Of a stretch of 46,108 nt of DNA, positions 7,804 to 16,006 are shown one piece after another; within the stretch, counting starts at the first letter, position 1, and every line of letters starts with the position of its first letter. Source of the stretch: an uncultured Bacteroidales bacterium (GTDB taxonomy: Bacteria > Bacteroidota > Bacteroidia > Bacteroidales > Bacteroidaceae); contig CADAJS010000024.1 in assembly GCA_902788315.1 (NCBI GenBank), positions 1 through 46,108 on the forward strand, in the 5' to 3' direction. Under the pieces are notes generated by a model. That model searched no databases, was not told the origin of the DNA, and saw nothing but the letters and a program-made list of their open reading frames with translations. The translations under genes were made by a program, and so were the position numbers.

Positions 7804-10800
7804 ATGCAAGTCCGAACCTTCATAGACCGCCCCATCCTGGCCGGCGTAATCTCCGTGCTCATCGTATTGCTGGGCATCATAGCGCTCACGCGCCTGCCAC
7901 TCGAACAGTTTCCGGAAATCGCTCCGCCCACGGTGCGCGTGATGGCTTCCTATACGGGTGCCAATGCCGAGACGGTGCAGAAAAGTGTCATCGTACCCCT
8001 CGAGGAGGCCATCAACGGTGTGGAGGGCATGATGTACATGTCTTCGTCGGCCTCGAACACAGGCAGCGCCTCGGTCGCCGTCTTCTTCCGCCAAGGCACC
8101 GACCCGGACATGGCTATGGTGAACGTACAGAACCGCGTGGCCACCGTGCAGGGCCGCCTGCCGAGCGATGTGGTCAAGGGCGGACTCACCGTACGCAAGC
8201 GCCAGACGTCGAACATCAAGCAGCTGGCTCTATACAGCCCCGACGACACCTTCGACCGCTCGTTCCTGGCCAACTACACGAAGATTAACATCGAGCCGCG
8301 CCTGTCGCGTATCATGGGAGTGGGCGAGGTGAATGTACATGGCGCCGACTACTCGATGCGCATCTGGCTCGACCCGGCGAAGATGGCCCGTTACGGCATT
8401 GCCCCGTCGGACATTAACCGCGTGCTCGACGAGCAAAACGTGGAAGCGCCCACAGGCACACTGGGCGCGGAGTCGGAAAACACGTTCCAGTATGTGCTCA
8501 AGTATCGCGGACGATACGAGGAAGAGCGAGACTATGAGGAGATGGTCATCAAGTCGCTGCCAGACGGCAGCGTACTGCGCATCAAGGATGTAGCGCGCGT
8601 GGAGCTGGGCTCGCAGAATTACAATTTCATCGGAGAAACGAACGGGCATCCTGGCGTGAACATCATGATAAACCAGACGCCGGGAAGCAACGCCAACGAG
8701 ATTATCATAGCCGTGGACAAGGAGATCGAGGAAATCCGTCGCACGCTTCCTCCCGGCATAGCCATAGACGACCTGGAGAGTAAGAAAGACTTCCTCGACG
8801 CCTCCATCGCCAGCGTGATGGAGACGCTCTTCGAGGCGCTACTGCTCGTGGTGCTGGTGGTCTATCTGTTCCTGCAGAACATGCGCTCGACGTTCATCCC
8901 CACGGTGGCCATCGTGGTGTCGCTCATCGGCACGCTGGCCTTCCTCTATCTCGTGGGGTTCAGTCTGAACATGCTCACACTCTTTGCGCTCGTGCTCGTT
9001 ATCGGCACGGTGGTGGACGACGCCATCGTGGTCGTGGAGGCAGTGCAGGCAAAGTTCGATGCCGGATACCGTTCGTCGTACGATGCCACGGTGGATGCCA
9101 TGCACGGCATTACGGCGGCGCTGTTCACCACCTCGCTTGTCTTTATGGCGGTGTTCGTGCCGGTATGCTTCATCGGCGGGGTCACGGGCACTTTCTACAC
9201 ACAGTTTGGCCTCACGATGGCCATTGCAGTGGCCATCTCGTGTCTCAACGCGCTCACCCTCAGCCCTGCACTCTGTGCACTGATAATGACGCCACATGCC
9301 GAATCGCAGGATAATCTCACCTTCTCCTCTCGCTTCCATCTGGCTTTCGACGCTGCGTTCAACCGCATCGTACGCAAGTATAAGCGGGGGGTGGCCACAC
9401 TTTTCCACCATCGTCTGCTCACCGCCCTGAGCATCGTAGTGGCCGTCGGCACGCTCGTATGGCTGATGCGCACCACGAAAACCGGCCTCGTGCCTGCTGA
9501 GGACATGGGCACCATATTCGTGAACGTGCAGGCATCGCCCGGCAGCAGCATGCAACAGACATACGGCATCATGAAGGAGGTCGAGAGCCGCATCAAGGAC
9601 ATCCCCCAGCTGCGCATCTACTCGCTCATGGCTGGGTCGAGCGTAGGCTTCGAGCAGTCGTCGTCCAATGGCAACATCACCATCAAGCTGAAGAGCTGGG
9701 GCGAGCGCAAAGGCCGGGGCGACGATGTACAAAGCGTCATGGAAGAGATCTACCGCCGCACGGCAGACATCGCGAACGCCAAGATACAGGTGAACACACA
9801 GGCCATGATTCCCGGTTTCGGACGAACCAATGGCTTCGAACTGTACATCCAGGACAAGAAAGGCGGCTCCATCGAGCAACTGCAGGAATACACCCAGAAG
9901 ATGATCGAAACGATGAACCGCCAACCGGAAATATCCCGCGCGTTCACCAACTTCAGCACGCGCTATCCACAATTCCGCCTTGAGGTGGATGCCGCACGAT
10001 GCAAGCGGGCCGGCGTCTCACCGAGCGACGTGCTAAGCACTCTCTCGGGCTACATTGGCGGAAGCTATGCATCAAACTTCAACCGCTTCACGAAACTCTA
10101 TCGTGTAATGGTACAGGCCTCGCCCGAATACCGTCTGGACACCGAGTCGCTCGACAACATCTTTGTCAAGACCTCTACCGGCGAAATGGCCCCCATCGGG
10201 CAGTTCATCACACTCCGACGCATCTATGGTTCCGAGACACTCTCGCGCTTCAACCTCTTCCCCTCCATCTCGGTGAGCGGCACGGCGGCCGAGGGCTACA
10301 GCAACGGACAGGCCATCGAGGCCATCCGCCGCTCGGCGCTCGAAGCGCTGCCCGAGGGCTATGGCTACGAATTCGGTGGCATGACGCGCGAGGAGGCCAA
10401 TGCCTCGAACACCACGACACTGGTCTTCATCATCTGCCTCGTCTTCATCTACCTCATCCTGTGTGCCTTGTATGAGAGCATTTTCATCCCCATCGCCGTC
10501 ATCATGGGCGTGCCGTTTGGCCTGGCGGGCAGTTTCATCTTTGCACGCCTCTGGGGGCTGGAGAACAACATCTACATGCAGACGGGTCTCATCATGCTCA
10601 TCGGCCTGCTGGCCAAGACGGCTATCCTGCTCACCGAGTATGCCTCGGAGCGGCGCCGCCAGGGAATGACGATTGTGATGGCTGCGGTGAGCGCTGCCGG
10701 AGCCCGACTGCGTCCCATTCTGATGACCAGCATGACGATGATCCTGGGCTTGCTCCCCCTGGCGCTGGCCACGGGTGTGGGAGCCAATGGTAACCGCTCG

Positions 10801-10923
10801 CTCGGAGTGGGCACCATCGGCGGCATGTTCGTGGGCACCATAGCCCTGCTCGTCGTGGTTCCCGTCCTCTTTGTGGTTTTCCAGTGGATTGAAGAGAGGG
10901 TGTTCAGCAAGAAGAGAAGATAG
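7804..10923 (+). CDS. RND efflux pump, HAE1 (AcrB-type) inner-membrane subunit
   Basis: This 1039-residue pump has the normal length for hydrophobic/amphiphilic efflux RND proteins. It starts with the FIDRPILAGVISVLIVLLG first helix and has two large periplasmic loops and twelve membrane helices in two halves. The proton-relay aspartates are present in TM4 (GTVVDDAIVVVEAVQ, about residues 400-414). The second-half signature near 990-1010 (GVGANGNRSLGVGTIGG) is also intact. It exports drugs, bile-type detergents or other amphiphiles using the proton gradient. Substrate specificity cannot be read from sequence. It forms an operon with the adaptor gene upstream. No local TetR/MarR regulator and no outer-membrane factor gene are found. 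Confidence 0.95.
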   Translation: MQVRTFIDRPILAGVISVLIVLLGIIALTRLPLEQFPEIAPPTVRVMASYTGANAETVQKSVIVPLEEAINGVEGMMYMSSSASNTGSASVAVFFRQGTDPDMAMVNVQNRVATVQGRLPSDVVKGGLTVRKRQTSNIKQLALYSPDDTFDRSFLANYTKINIEPRLSRIMGVGEVNVHGADYSMRIWLDPAKMARYGIAPSDINRVLDEQNVEAPTGTLGAESENTFQYVLKYRGRYEEERDYEEMVIKSLPDGSVLRIKDVARVELGSQNYNFIGETNGHPGVNIMINQTPGSNANEIIIAVDKEIEEIRRTLPPGIAIDDLESKKDFLDASIASVMETLFEALLLVVLVVYLFLQNMRSTFIPTVAIVVSLIGTLAFLYLVGFSLNMLTLFALVLVIGTVVDDAIVVVEAVQAKFDAGYRSSYDATVDAMHGITAALFTTSLVFMAVFVPVCFIGGVTGTFYTQFGLTMAIAVAISCLNALTLSPALCALIMTPHAESQDNLTFSSRFHLAFDAAFNRIVRKYKRGVATLFHHRLLTALSIVVAVGTLVWLMRTTKTGLVPAEDMGTIFVNVQASPGSSMQQTYGIMKEVESRIKDIPQLRIYSLMAGSSVGFEQSSSNGNITIKLKSWGERKGRGDDVQSVMEEIYRRTADIANAKIQVNTQAMIPGFGRTNGFELYIQDKKGGSIEQLQEYTQKMIETMNRQPEISRAFTNFSTRYPQFRLEVDAARCKRAGVSPSDVLSTLSGYIGGSYASNFNRFTKLYRVMVQASPEYRLDTESLDNIFVKTSTGEMAPIGQFITLRRIYGSETLSRFNLFPSISVSGTAAEGYSNGQAIEAIRRSALEALPEGYGYEFGGMTREEANASNTTTLVFIICLVFIYLILCALYESIFIPIAVIMGVPFGLAGSFIFARLWGLENNIYMQTGLIMLIGLLAKTAILLTEYASERRRQGMTIVMAAVSAAGARLRPILMTSMTMILGLLPLALATGVGANGNRSLGVGTIGGMFVGTIALLVVVPVLFVVFQWIEERVFSKKRR

Positions 10924-10965
10924 GCAATGTGGGGGGGGCCAGACGCCCTAACACCCTAGCCAATC

Positions 10966-11039
10966 ATCGATTCCAGAGCAGCGTGCCGTCACCGGCCTGG
11001 CCTGCGGCGTCCACCTCAATCTGCGTCGTGCGGCTGAGC
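10966..11039 (-). pseudogene. Orphan C-terminal tail of a paralogue of the 1370-residue surface protein
   Basis: Read on the minus strand, this stretch encodes SRTTQIEVDAAGQAGDGTLL followed by WNR and a stop. The 1370-residue protein encoded at 41942-46054 ends SRTTQIEVEAAGQAADGTLL, WNR, stop. I count about eight differences in 76 aligned bases, and the match continues a few bases past the stop codon. There is no upstream part of such a gene: the stop of the CE15-like gene is three bases away. This is a gene remnant, left after deletion or recombination with a paralogue. It could not be an active gene. Confidence 0.85.
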
Positions 11040-11041
11040 AC

Positions 11042-12328
11042 TTATCGGCCGGAAAACACGCCGTCGGCAAAGCGGAGCATCCACACCCAGTCGCAGGCAG
11101 CGTGGCCGTGCTTCTCCGTGCGCCGCACATAACCCAGACGGGGGCCGATGGCGCTGGTATCATAGTCATCAGGCCACGCCACGCGGGGCAGCCCCGCCCT
11201 CGCGAACTTCTCCCAGACGGGACTGGTGGCCTGCAGGGCGAGGAACTCGCCCTTGGTGTCGAACCACGGTTCGTCGAAACCCTCCACGAGCATCGCGCGG
11301 GGCGCCACGCAGGCCAGGAGGAGGTGCTGGTCGAAGGGCATCTGGTCCTCGTGGCCGGCATACTTCCTGTAGGCACGACAGTACCAGTGGGTGAAGTTCT
11401 TCGACTCCGTAGTGATATTCGCACCGAACCTGCGCTTTGCCAACGGCGTACCGCCGCTGCCCGTCTGGTTGGGGACCACTACAGGAAATCGTTCGTCGTA
11501 GGCCGCAGCTATCAGCGCCGCCTTGCCCAGACGGGAACTACCCGTCAAGACCACTCGGCCGGCATCGAGCAGCGAGTCCCGCTCAATCATGTCCATGCCG
11601 CGCATCAGCCCCCATGCCCACGCGCCGAGCGAGGTGGTATTGTCGTCGCGGGAGGGATCGCGAGGAGGCCATAGGTCGAAGCATCGCTGATAGGCATACT
11701 GGTCCTGCACGGCCTCCGAAACCGGGTCTGGATCGGGCGAGACATCAGCATAGCAGGCGGTCACGAAGGCGTATCCTCGTGCCAGGATCATGCTCACGGG
11801 ATAGTACGTCGGCTGGTTGGGGTCGGCATAGAAGCCACGAGCCTTCGTATCACGAGAGTGCTGATAGGGCACGTCGCGGCTGTCTGTGATGAGGATGGCC
11901 TCGTCGGAGAGAATCGTGTGATTTCCACTATAGTTCAGCAGCATGACGGAGGGCACGGGTCCCCGAGCATGGCGGGGCGTGACGATGAGCCAGTCGATGA
12001 AGGGGCCGGACTTGTCGGCACGGAACCACATCCTGACCTGACGTCGCAGACCGAATCCAGCAAGCGTGACACCCTGTTCCTTCAGCTCCAGAAAGATGTC
12101 ACAGCGGGGCGGTATCTGTCCGTACACCTCGTGCTGGAATATGTCGAGTATCTCCTGACGGCGCTGAGCCCAATCGCGCAGGTTCTTCACCTTCTTCCCG
12201 TTCACAAAGCGCAGGGGATCCTCGAGTGTGTAGGGGCCCACCTTGCTTTCATCATAATTCACCACCTGCGACCATCCGGCAACATTCGTCACACAGACCA
12301 GAACTATTGCTGTGACAAGCCTCCTCAT
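11042..12328 (-). CDS. CE15-like glucuronoyl/carbohydrate esterase
   Basis: This 428-residue secreted alpha/beta hydrolase has a signal peptide at about 1-19. Its nucleophile elbow reads GSSRLGKAA (263-271), the G-x-S-R-x-G-K form typical of carbohydrate esterase family 15 rather than the common GxSxG. The likely nucleophile is Ser265. CVAPRAMLVEGFDEPWFD and a His near 410 (EKHGHAACDW) fit the remaining catalytic and substrate-binding parts. CE15 enzymes cleave esters between glucuronic acid and lignin alcohols; some bacterial members act on other uronate esters. It follows the GH28 gene with a 15-base gap, so both are co-transcribed and may act on the same pectin or glucuronoxylan. Its stop lies right beside the orphan tail at 10966-11039. 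Confidence 0.82.
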   Translation of the reverse strand: MRRLVTAIVLVCVTNVAGWSQVVNYDESKVGPYTLEDPLRFVNGKKVKNLRDWAQRRQEILDIFQHEVYGQIPPRCDIFLELKEQGVTLAGFGLRRQVRMWFRADKSGPFIDWLIVTPRHARGPVPSVMLLNYSGNHTILSDEAILITDSRDVPYQHSRDTKARGFYADPNQPTYYPVSMILARGYAFVTACYADVSPDPDPVSEAVQDQYAYQRCFDLWPPRDPSRDDNTTSLGAWAWGLMRGMDMIERDSLLDAGRVVLTGSSRLGKAALIAAAYDERFPVVVPNQTGSGGTPLAKRRFGANITTESKNFTHWYCRAYRKYAGHEDQMPFDQHLLLACVAPRAMLVEGFDEPWFDTKGEFLALQATSPVWEKFARAGLPRVAWPDDYDTSAIGPRLGYVRRTEKHGHAACDWVWMLRFADGVFSGR

Positions 12329-12343
12329 ATTTCTAAAATCGCT

Positions 12344-13705
12344 TCAGCGGACCATTTGCCCGTTCACCTTCACGTTCTCAGTCTGCACGTTTTCAATATA
12401 GTCGGAATGGAAGTCCGGCACCTTGGCCTCGATGTCAAGGTTCTGGAAAGTAAAATGGCTGAGCCTATACTGGTCGTCTTTGCGAGCCACATTAAAGAAG
12501 GTGTTTGCCTGCATGCCGATGTTCCTCATGGTTACATGGGATGCGTAAGACATGGGCGGAGTGGTACGCCCCTGCATATCAGCAAACTGAGACCAGGAAT
12601 GCACGAAAAGGAAATTGTCGGCACGGCCGTGCATATCCTCGACTGTGATGTACTCGTAATGCTGTGGTGTGTCGGTGCGCATCTTCAAGTGAAGCAGGAT
12701 GACAGCCCCCTCCACCTTGCCCCGACGCAATAGGATGTTATGATTATAGATTGACTCGCTGCCACAGGTGAGACAACTGTGACAGAATCCGAAATAGCAG
12801 TCCTCGATGAGGATATTCTCATTACCACCATTCCCAGGAGTCTTCTCGGGTATGTCGGCCCAGGGCCCCTTGCCCCCCTTGAGTGCGATAGCATCGTCGT
12901 CCACCGTCATTTCACATCCCTTGACAAGCACGTTCCGGCAGGCATCGATGTCAATGGCATCCGTAGAGGGTGCGTGGATGGGACCATGCGGACTGTATAT
13001 CTTTAGGTTCATCAGCCTCACATTCTCCGACTGATAGTAGTGGGTAGTCCAGAAAGGAGAATTCTGGAAGCACACGCCCTCGATCCGCACATCGCGGCAT
13101 CGTGATACGAAAAGCACTCGCGGACGCTGCTCGTCCTTGTTCGTCGCGGCAGGATTCCATTTCCTCCGCAGCCAGAAAGCCTTCCAGTAGGGCAGACCGT
13201 TCCCATCGACAACGCCCTCTCCCGTGATGGTAAATCCCTGGATGCTGTCCGCGTTCAGCAGCGCAGGGAAATACTTGCACGTCTGGCCTTCCATGCGCGT
13301 AGTCGTAACGGGAAAGTCGCTGATGTCGGTACTTCCACGTAGCACGGCGCCACGTTCCAGATGCAGGTGAGTTCCCTGCTTGAAGAAAAGCGCGCCCGTC
13401 ATAAAGACCCCGGGAGGCACCACGACGACTCCTCCTCCACCAGCCGCCACCATGTCAATGAGAGCCTGCAGTTCCTTCGTATGTACATAAGAATCTGCCG
13501 ATACGCCATAGTCTGTAATCCTGTACTGGCGACCCAGGCTGGCCACATCCACTGGCAGCGTGTCGCGGAACCATTCGGAAACAGGAGCACCATCGGGGAA
13601 AGTGTCCCTGACCGCCTCCACCCTCTTACGCCCATAGGCATATTGCACAGATATACAAAGCAGCAATGCCCACAGGCAATGGTTTAGTCGGAATGCATTT
13701 CTCAT
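12344..13705 (-). CDS. Glycoside hydrolase family 28 (polygalacturonase-like)
   Basis: I start this gene at 13705, giving 453 residues, because MRNAFRLNHCLWALLLCISVQYAYG is then a clean signal peptide. An upstream in-frame ATG at 13792 would add 29 unlike residues. The body is a right-handed parallel beta-helix. GH28 landmarks are present in degenerate form: STDAIDID (for NTDGxD), DDDAIALKGG (for the DD motif) and CHSCLTCGSES (for the GHG/His region), all with the acidic residues kept. Such enzymes hydrolyse galacturonan or rhamnogalacturonan backbones by inversion. The N-terminal segment ITDYGVSADSYVHTKELQAL is the usual pectate-lyase-superfamily start. It heads an operon with the CE15-like esterase. 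Confidence 0.88.
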   Translation of the reverse strand: MRNAFRLNHCLWALLLCISVQYAYGRKRVEAVRDTFPDGAPVSEWFRDTLPVDVASLGRQYRITDYGVSADSYVHTKELQALIDMVAAGGGGVVVVPPGVFMTGALFFKQGTHLHLERGAVLRGSTDISDFPVTTTRMEGQTCKYFPALLNADSIQGFTITGEGVVDGNGLPYWKAFWLRRKWNPAATNKDEQRPRVLFVSRCRDVRIEGVCFQNSPFWTTHYYQSENVRLMNLKIYSPHGPIHAPSTDAIDIDACRNVLVKGCEMTVDDDAIALKGGKGPWADIPEKTPGNGGNENILIEDCYFGFCHSCLTCGSESIYNHNILLRRGKVEGAVILLHLKMRTDTPQHYEYITVEDMHGRADNFLFVHSWSQFADMQGRTTPPMSYASHVTMRNIGMQANTFFNVARKDDQYRLSHFTFQNLDIEAKVPDFHSDYIENVQTENVKVNGQMVR

Positions 13706-13724
13706 ATATGTATGTGTGTACAGG

Positions 13725-13805
13725 TTATGTCCGGTAGTTTTCCACTTCGTCCCACACGAGCCAGACGCTTGACGCGGGCATGGGAACGACATTGAGATTA
13801 TTCAT
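13725..13805 (-). CDS. Possible 26-residue leader ORF upstream of GH28
   Basis: This ATG-initiated frame of 26 codons ends 19 bases before the GH28 start and begins about 30 bases after the promoter element at 13834-13841. It has a purine-rich GGGGATGAA stretch ahead of its ATG. The peptide contains VVPMPASSVWLVWDEVE. It could be a leader peptide, a remnant of a longer gene, or chance. No homologue is recognised. Confidence 0.22.
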   Translation of the reverse strand: MNNLNVVPMPASSVWLVWDEVENYRT

Positions 13806-13833
13806 TTCATCCCCTTCTACGTCTTGTGGCATA

Positions 13834-13864
13834 CAAAGGTATGAATAAGTGAGGGAAATGCAAA
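13834..13864 (-). promoter_or_regulatory. Promoter of the GH28-CE15 operon
   Basis: On the minus strand there is a TTTG -33 element (13861-13864), a 19-base spacer and a TACCTTTG -7 element (13834-13841). The spacing and both elements match the Bacteroidetes consensus. The leader to the GH28 ATG at 13705 is about 120 bases long and includes the 26-codon frame. Confidence 0.7.
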
Positions 13865-14077
13865 GGGAAAGATGAAGTTTTTCACATTGCACATCCGAAC
13901 GAGAGTACCTTTTCATCACAGCACGAAGCCGGCCAGCGAAGAGGATGGTCGGGAAGAGAAAGATACGCGCACGCGCGTACAATAATTATATAAGAGGGCA
14001 CCGCGTTGGCATAAAAGCGAAACGTCACATAAAATGCCATCCTTTGCCCTTAAATGAACAGAGGAAGCCCATATTAT

Positions 14078-14104
14078 TGCACACTATAGGGGTCAGTGTG
14101 CAAA
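14078..14104. promoter_or_regulatory. Perfect 9-bp inverted repeat upstream of the acpP promoter
   Basis: Arms TTGCACACT (14078-14086) and AGTGTGCAA (14096-14104) flank a 9-base spacer. It lies 27 bases upstream of the acpP -33 element. There is no T-tract, so an operator for a dimeric regulator of fatty-acid synthesis is as likely as a terminator. The rest of the 508-base gap 13706-14213 shows only the two promoters and the short leader ORF. Confidence 0.4.
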
Positions 14105-14130
14105 ACAAGGCGCTTTTTTAGGAGGTTTTT

Positions 14131-14161
14131 TTGCATATATGGGATAAAAGTCGTTACTTTG
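14131..14161 (+). promoter_or_regulatory. Promoter of acpP
   Basis: A TTG at 14131-14133 inside a T-rich run, then about 20 bases, then TTACTTTG at 14154-14161. This is close to the TTTG-N19/21-TAnnTTTG consensus. The 5' leader to the ATG at 14214 is about 45 bases and A/T-rich. Confidence 0.65.
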
Positions 14162-14213
14162 CACCTCGAAATTAAACGAAGTTACATTTTCTAATTAATT
14201 AAACAAAAGTATT

Positions 14214-14447
14214 ATGTCTGAAATTGAAGCTAAAGTAAAAGAGATTATCGTAGAGAAGTTGGGCGTTGACGAGGCCGATGTAACCCCCGAAGCAAGTTTC
14301 ACCAACGACTTAGGTGCAGATTCTCTGGACACCGTCGAGCTGATTATGGAGTTCGAGAAGGCTTTCGAAATCACCATCCCCGACGACAAGGCTGAGAAGA
14401 TTGCCACCGTTGCCGACGCTATCGCATTTATTGAGGAAAACAAGTAA
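14214..14447 (+). CDS. acpP: Acyl carrier protein
   Basis: This 77-residue acidic protein carries growing fatty acyl chains on a 4'-phosphopantetheine arm. The attachment serine is Ser37 in the conserved [10 protein letters not shown] motif. The length and four-helix pattern are canonical. Its codon use is less GC-rich than that of neighbours, as expected for a very highly expressed gene. It is followed by fabF after a 284-base gap that carries a dispersed repeat, then rnc. This is the usual acpP-fabF-rnc order of Bacteroidetes. Confidence 0.98.
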   Translation: MSEIEAKVKEIIVEKLGVDEADVTPEASFTNDLGADSLDTVELIMEFEKAFEITIPDDKAEKIATVADAIAFIEENK

Positions 14448-14460
14448 AGAAGCAACTCAC

Positions 14461-14725
14461 GGTTCTTCGCATTAAAGGAGCGCTCGACCTGTGGCCGCTT
14501 CTGCCTGCATAGCAGGTGTTGAAGAAGCAGACGCTCGACATCCCCTGGGGTGGAGCTATTCTCAAGACCCATACGGAAAGGGACGCATTGCGTGACCGAA
14601 GGTTCTGAGAAAGCCGAGCGCATAATTCATAATTCAGAGTTAAGACCAGACCGACAAGCATCAGCTCAAGGCCAAGCTTTACAGCCAACATCACTGTGGA
14701 TTATGAATTGAAAATTATGAATTAA
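14461..14725. repeat. Dispersed intergenic repeat (family B, copy 1) and AT-rich phrases
   Basis: Positions 14461-14521 (TTCTTCGCATTAAAGG, GCGCTCGACCTGTGGC, CGCTTCTGCCTGC, AGCAGGTGTT) match the reverse complement of 38793-38868 almost position by position. Downstream, 14621-14640 and 14700-14725 carry CATAATTCATAATTCAG and ATTATGAATTGAAAATTATG phrases seen at other gene borders (4868-4895, 20298-20315). The element lies inside the presumed acpP-fabF transcript. Confidence 0.65.
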
Positions 14726-14731
14726 ACCAAG

Positions 14732-15997
14732 ATGGAATTAAAGAGAGTTGTAGTAACCGGACTGGGAGCCATCAGTCCGCTGGGTAATTCTGTCGATGAA
14801 ACATGGCAGAAGCTCCTGGCAGGAGTGAGTGGAGCAGGCCCTATCACGCACTTTGATGCCCAAGCCTTCAAGACGCAGTTTGCCTGTGAAGTGAAGAATT
14901 TCAATGTGGCAGACTACATCGACCGTAAGGAAGCCCGCAAGATGGACCTCTATTGCCAGTATGCTGTGGCTTCGGCCACCCAGGCAGTAGAGAATAGCGG
15001 ACTCAACCTGGACGAAGTGGACAAGAACCGCGTGGGAGTGGTCTTCGGTGTAGGAATCGGCGGTATGCACACCTTCGAGGAGGAAGTGGAAAACTGGGCT
15101 AAGACCGGCGCCACGCTGGGTCCCAAGTTCAGCCCATTCTTCGTACCGAAGATGATTGCCGATATCTGTGCCGGACACATCAGCATCAAGTACGGTTTCC
15201 ACGGCCCCAACTACATCACGTCGAGTGCATGTGCCAGCAGCAGCAATGCCATTGCCGACGCCTTCAACCTGATTCGTCTGGGTAAGGCCAACGTGATTGT
15301 CACGGGCGGAGCCGAGGCAGCCATCTTCCCCTCGGGCGTAGGCGGTTTTAACGCCATGCATGCCCTGAGCACCCGCAATGATGAACCCGAGAAGGCCAGT
15401 CGCCCATTCAGCGCCAGCCGCGACGGTTTTGTCATGGGCGAGGGCTCGGCAAGCCTCATCCTCGAGGAGTTGGAGCACGCCAAGGCACGAGGCGCCAAGA
15501 TATATGCTGAGATGGTGGGTGCAGGCATGAGTGCCGATGCACATCACATCACGGCATCTCATCCCGAAGGCCTCGGAGCAAAGCTCGTCATGCAGAATGC
15601 GCTGGAGGATGCTGGTATGCAGCCTGAGGATATCGACTACATCAACGTACACGGCACATCGACCCCCGTGGGCGATGTATCGGAGGTGAAAGCCATCGTC
15701 GATGTATTTGGCGAACATGCCTACAAGCTAAATATCAGCAGTACGAAATCGATGACTGGCCATCTGCTGGGCGCCGCTGGTGCTCTCGAAGCAATGGTCA
15801 GCGTGCTCTCGGTGCAGCAGGATGTCGTACCTCCCACGATTAACCACGATGAAGAGGACAAAGATCCCGACATCGACTATCGTCTCAACTTCACATTCGG
15901 TCAAGCACAGCACCGTACTGTGCGCGCCGCACTGAGCAACACATTCGGTTTTGGCGGACACAATGCCTGTGTAATCTTCAGGAAATACACCGAATAG
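14732..15997 (+). CDS. fabF: 3-oxoacyl-[acyl-carrier-protein] synthase II
   Basis: This 421-residue condensing enzyme of fatty-acid elongation joins malonyl-ACP to acyl-ACP. The thiolase-fold catalytic triad is visible: Cys167 in TSSACASSSNA, His in NVHGTSTPVGD (about 309) and His in KSMTGHLLGAAG (about 345). The C-terminal glycine-rich FGFGGHNACVIF motif is intact. The length is normal. It works directly with the AcpP encoded just upstream; rnc follows after 9 bases. Confidence 0.98.
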   Translation: MELKRVVVTGLGAISPLGNSVDETWQKLLAGVSGAGPITHFDAQAFKTQFACEVKNFNVADYIDRKEARKMDLYCQYAVASATQAVENSGLNLDEVDKNRVGVVFGVGIGGMHTFEEEVENWAKTGATLGPKFSPFFVPKMIADICAGHISIKYGFHGPNYITSSACASSSNAIADAFNLIRLGKANVIVTGGAEAAIFPSGVGGFNAMHALSTRNDEPEKASRPFSASRDGFVMGEGSASLILEELEHAKARGAKIYAEMVGAGMSADAHHITASHPEGLGAKLVMQNALEDAGMQPEDIDYINVHGTSTPVGDVSEVKAIVDVFGEHAYKLNISSTKSMTGHLLGAAGALEAMVSVLSVQQDVVPPTINHDEEDKDPDIDYRLNFTFGQAQHRTVRAALSNTFGFGGHNACVIFRKYTE

Positions 15998-16006
15998 TCA
16001 AGCCAG

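Noticed and set aside
10930..10937. G(8) tract after the RND pump gene as a phase-variation switch
   Set aside because: It lies downstream of the stop codon in a convergent gap and controls no start codon or frame.
13706..13792. Longer GH28 start at 13792
   Set aside because: The added 29 residues precede an otherwise perfect signal peptide and would bury it.
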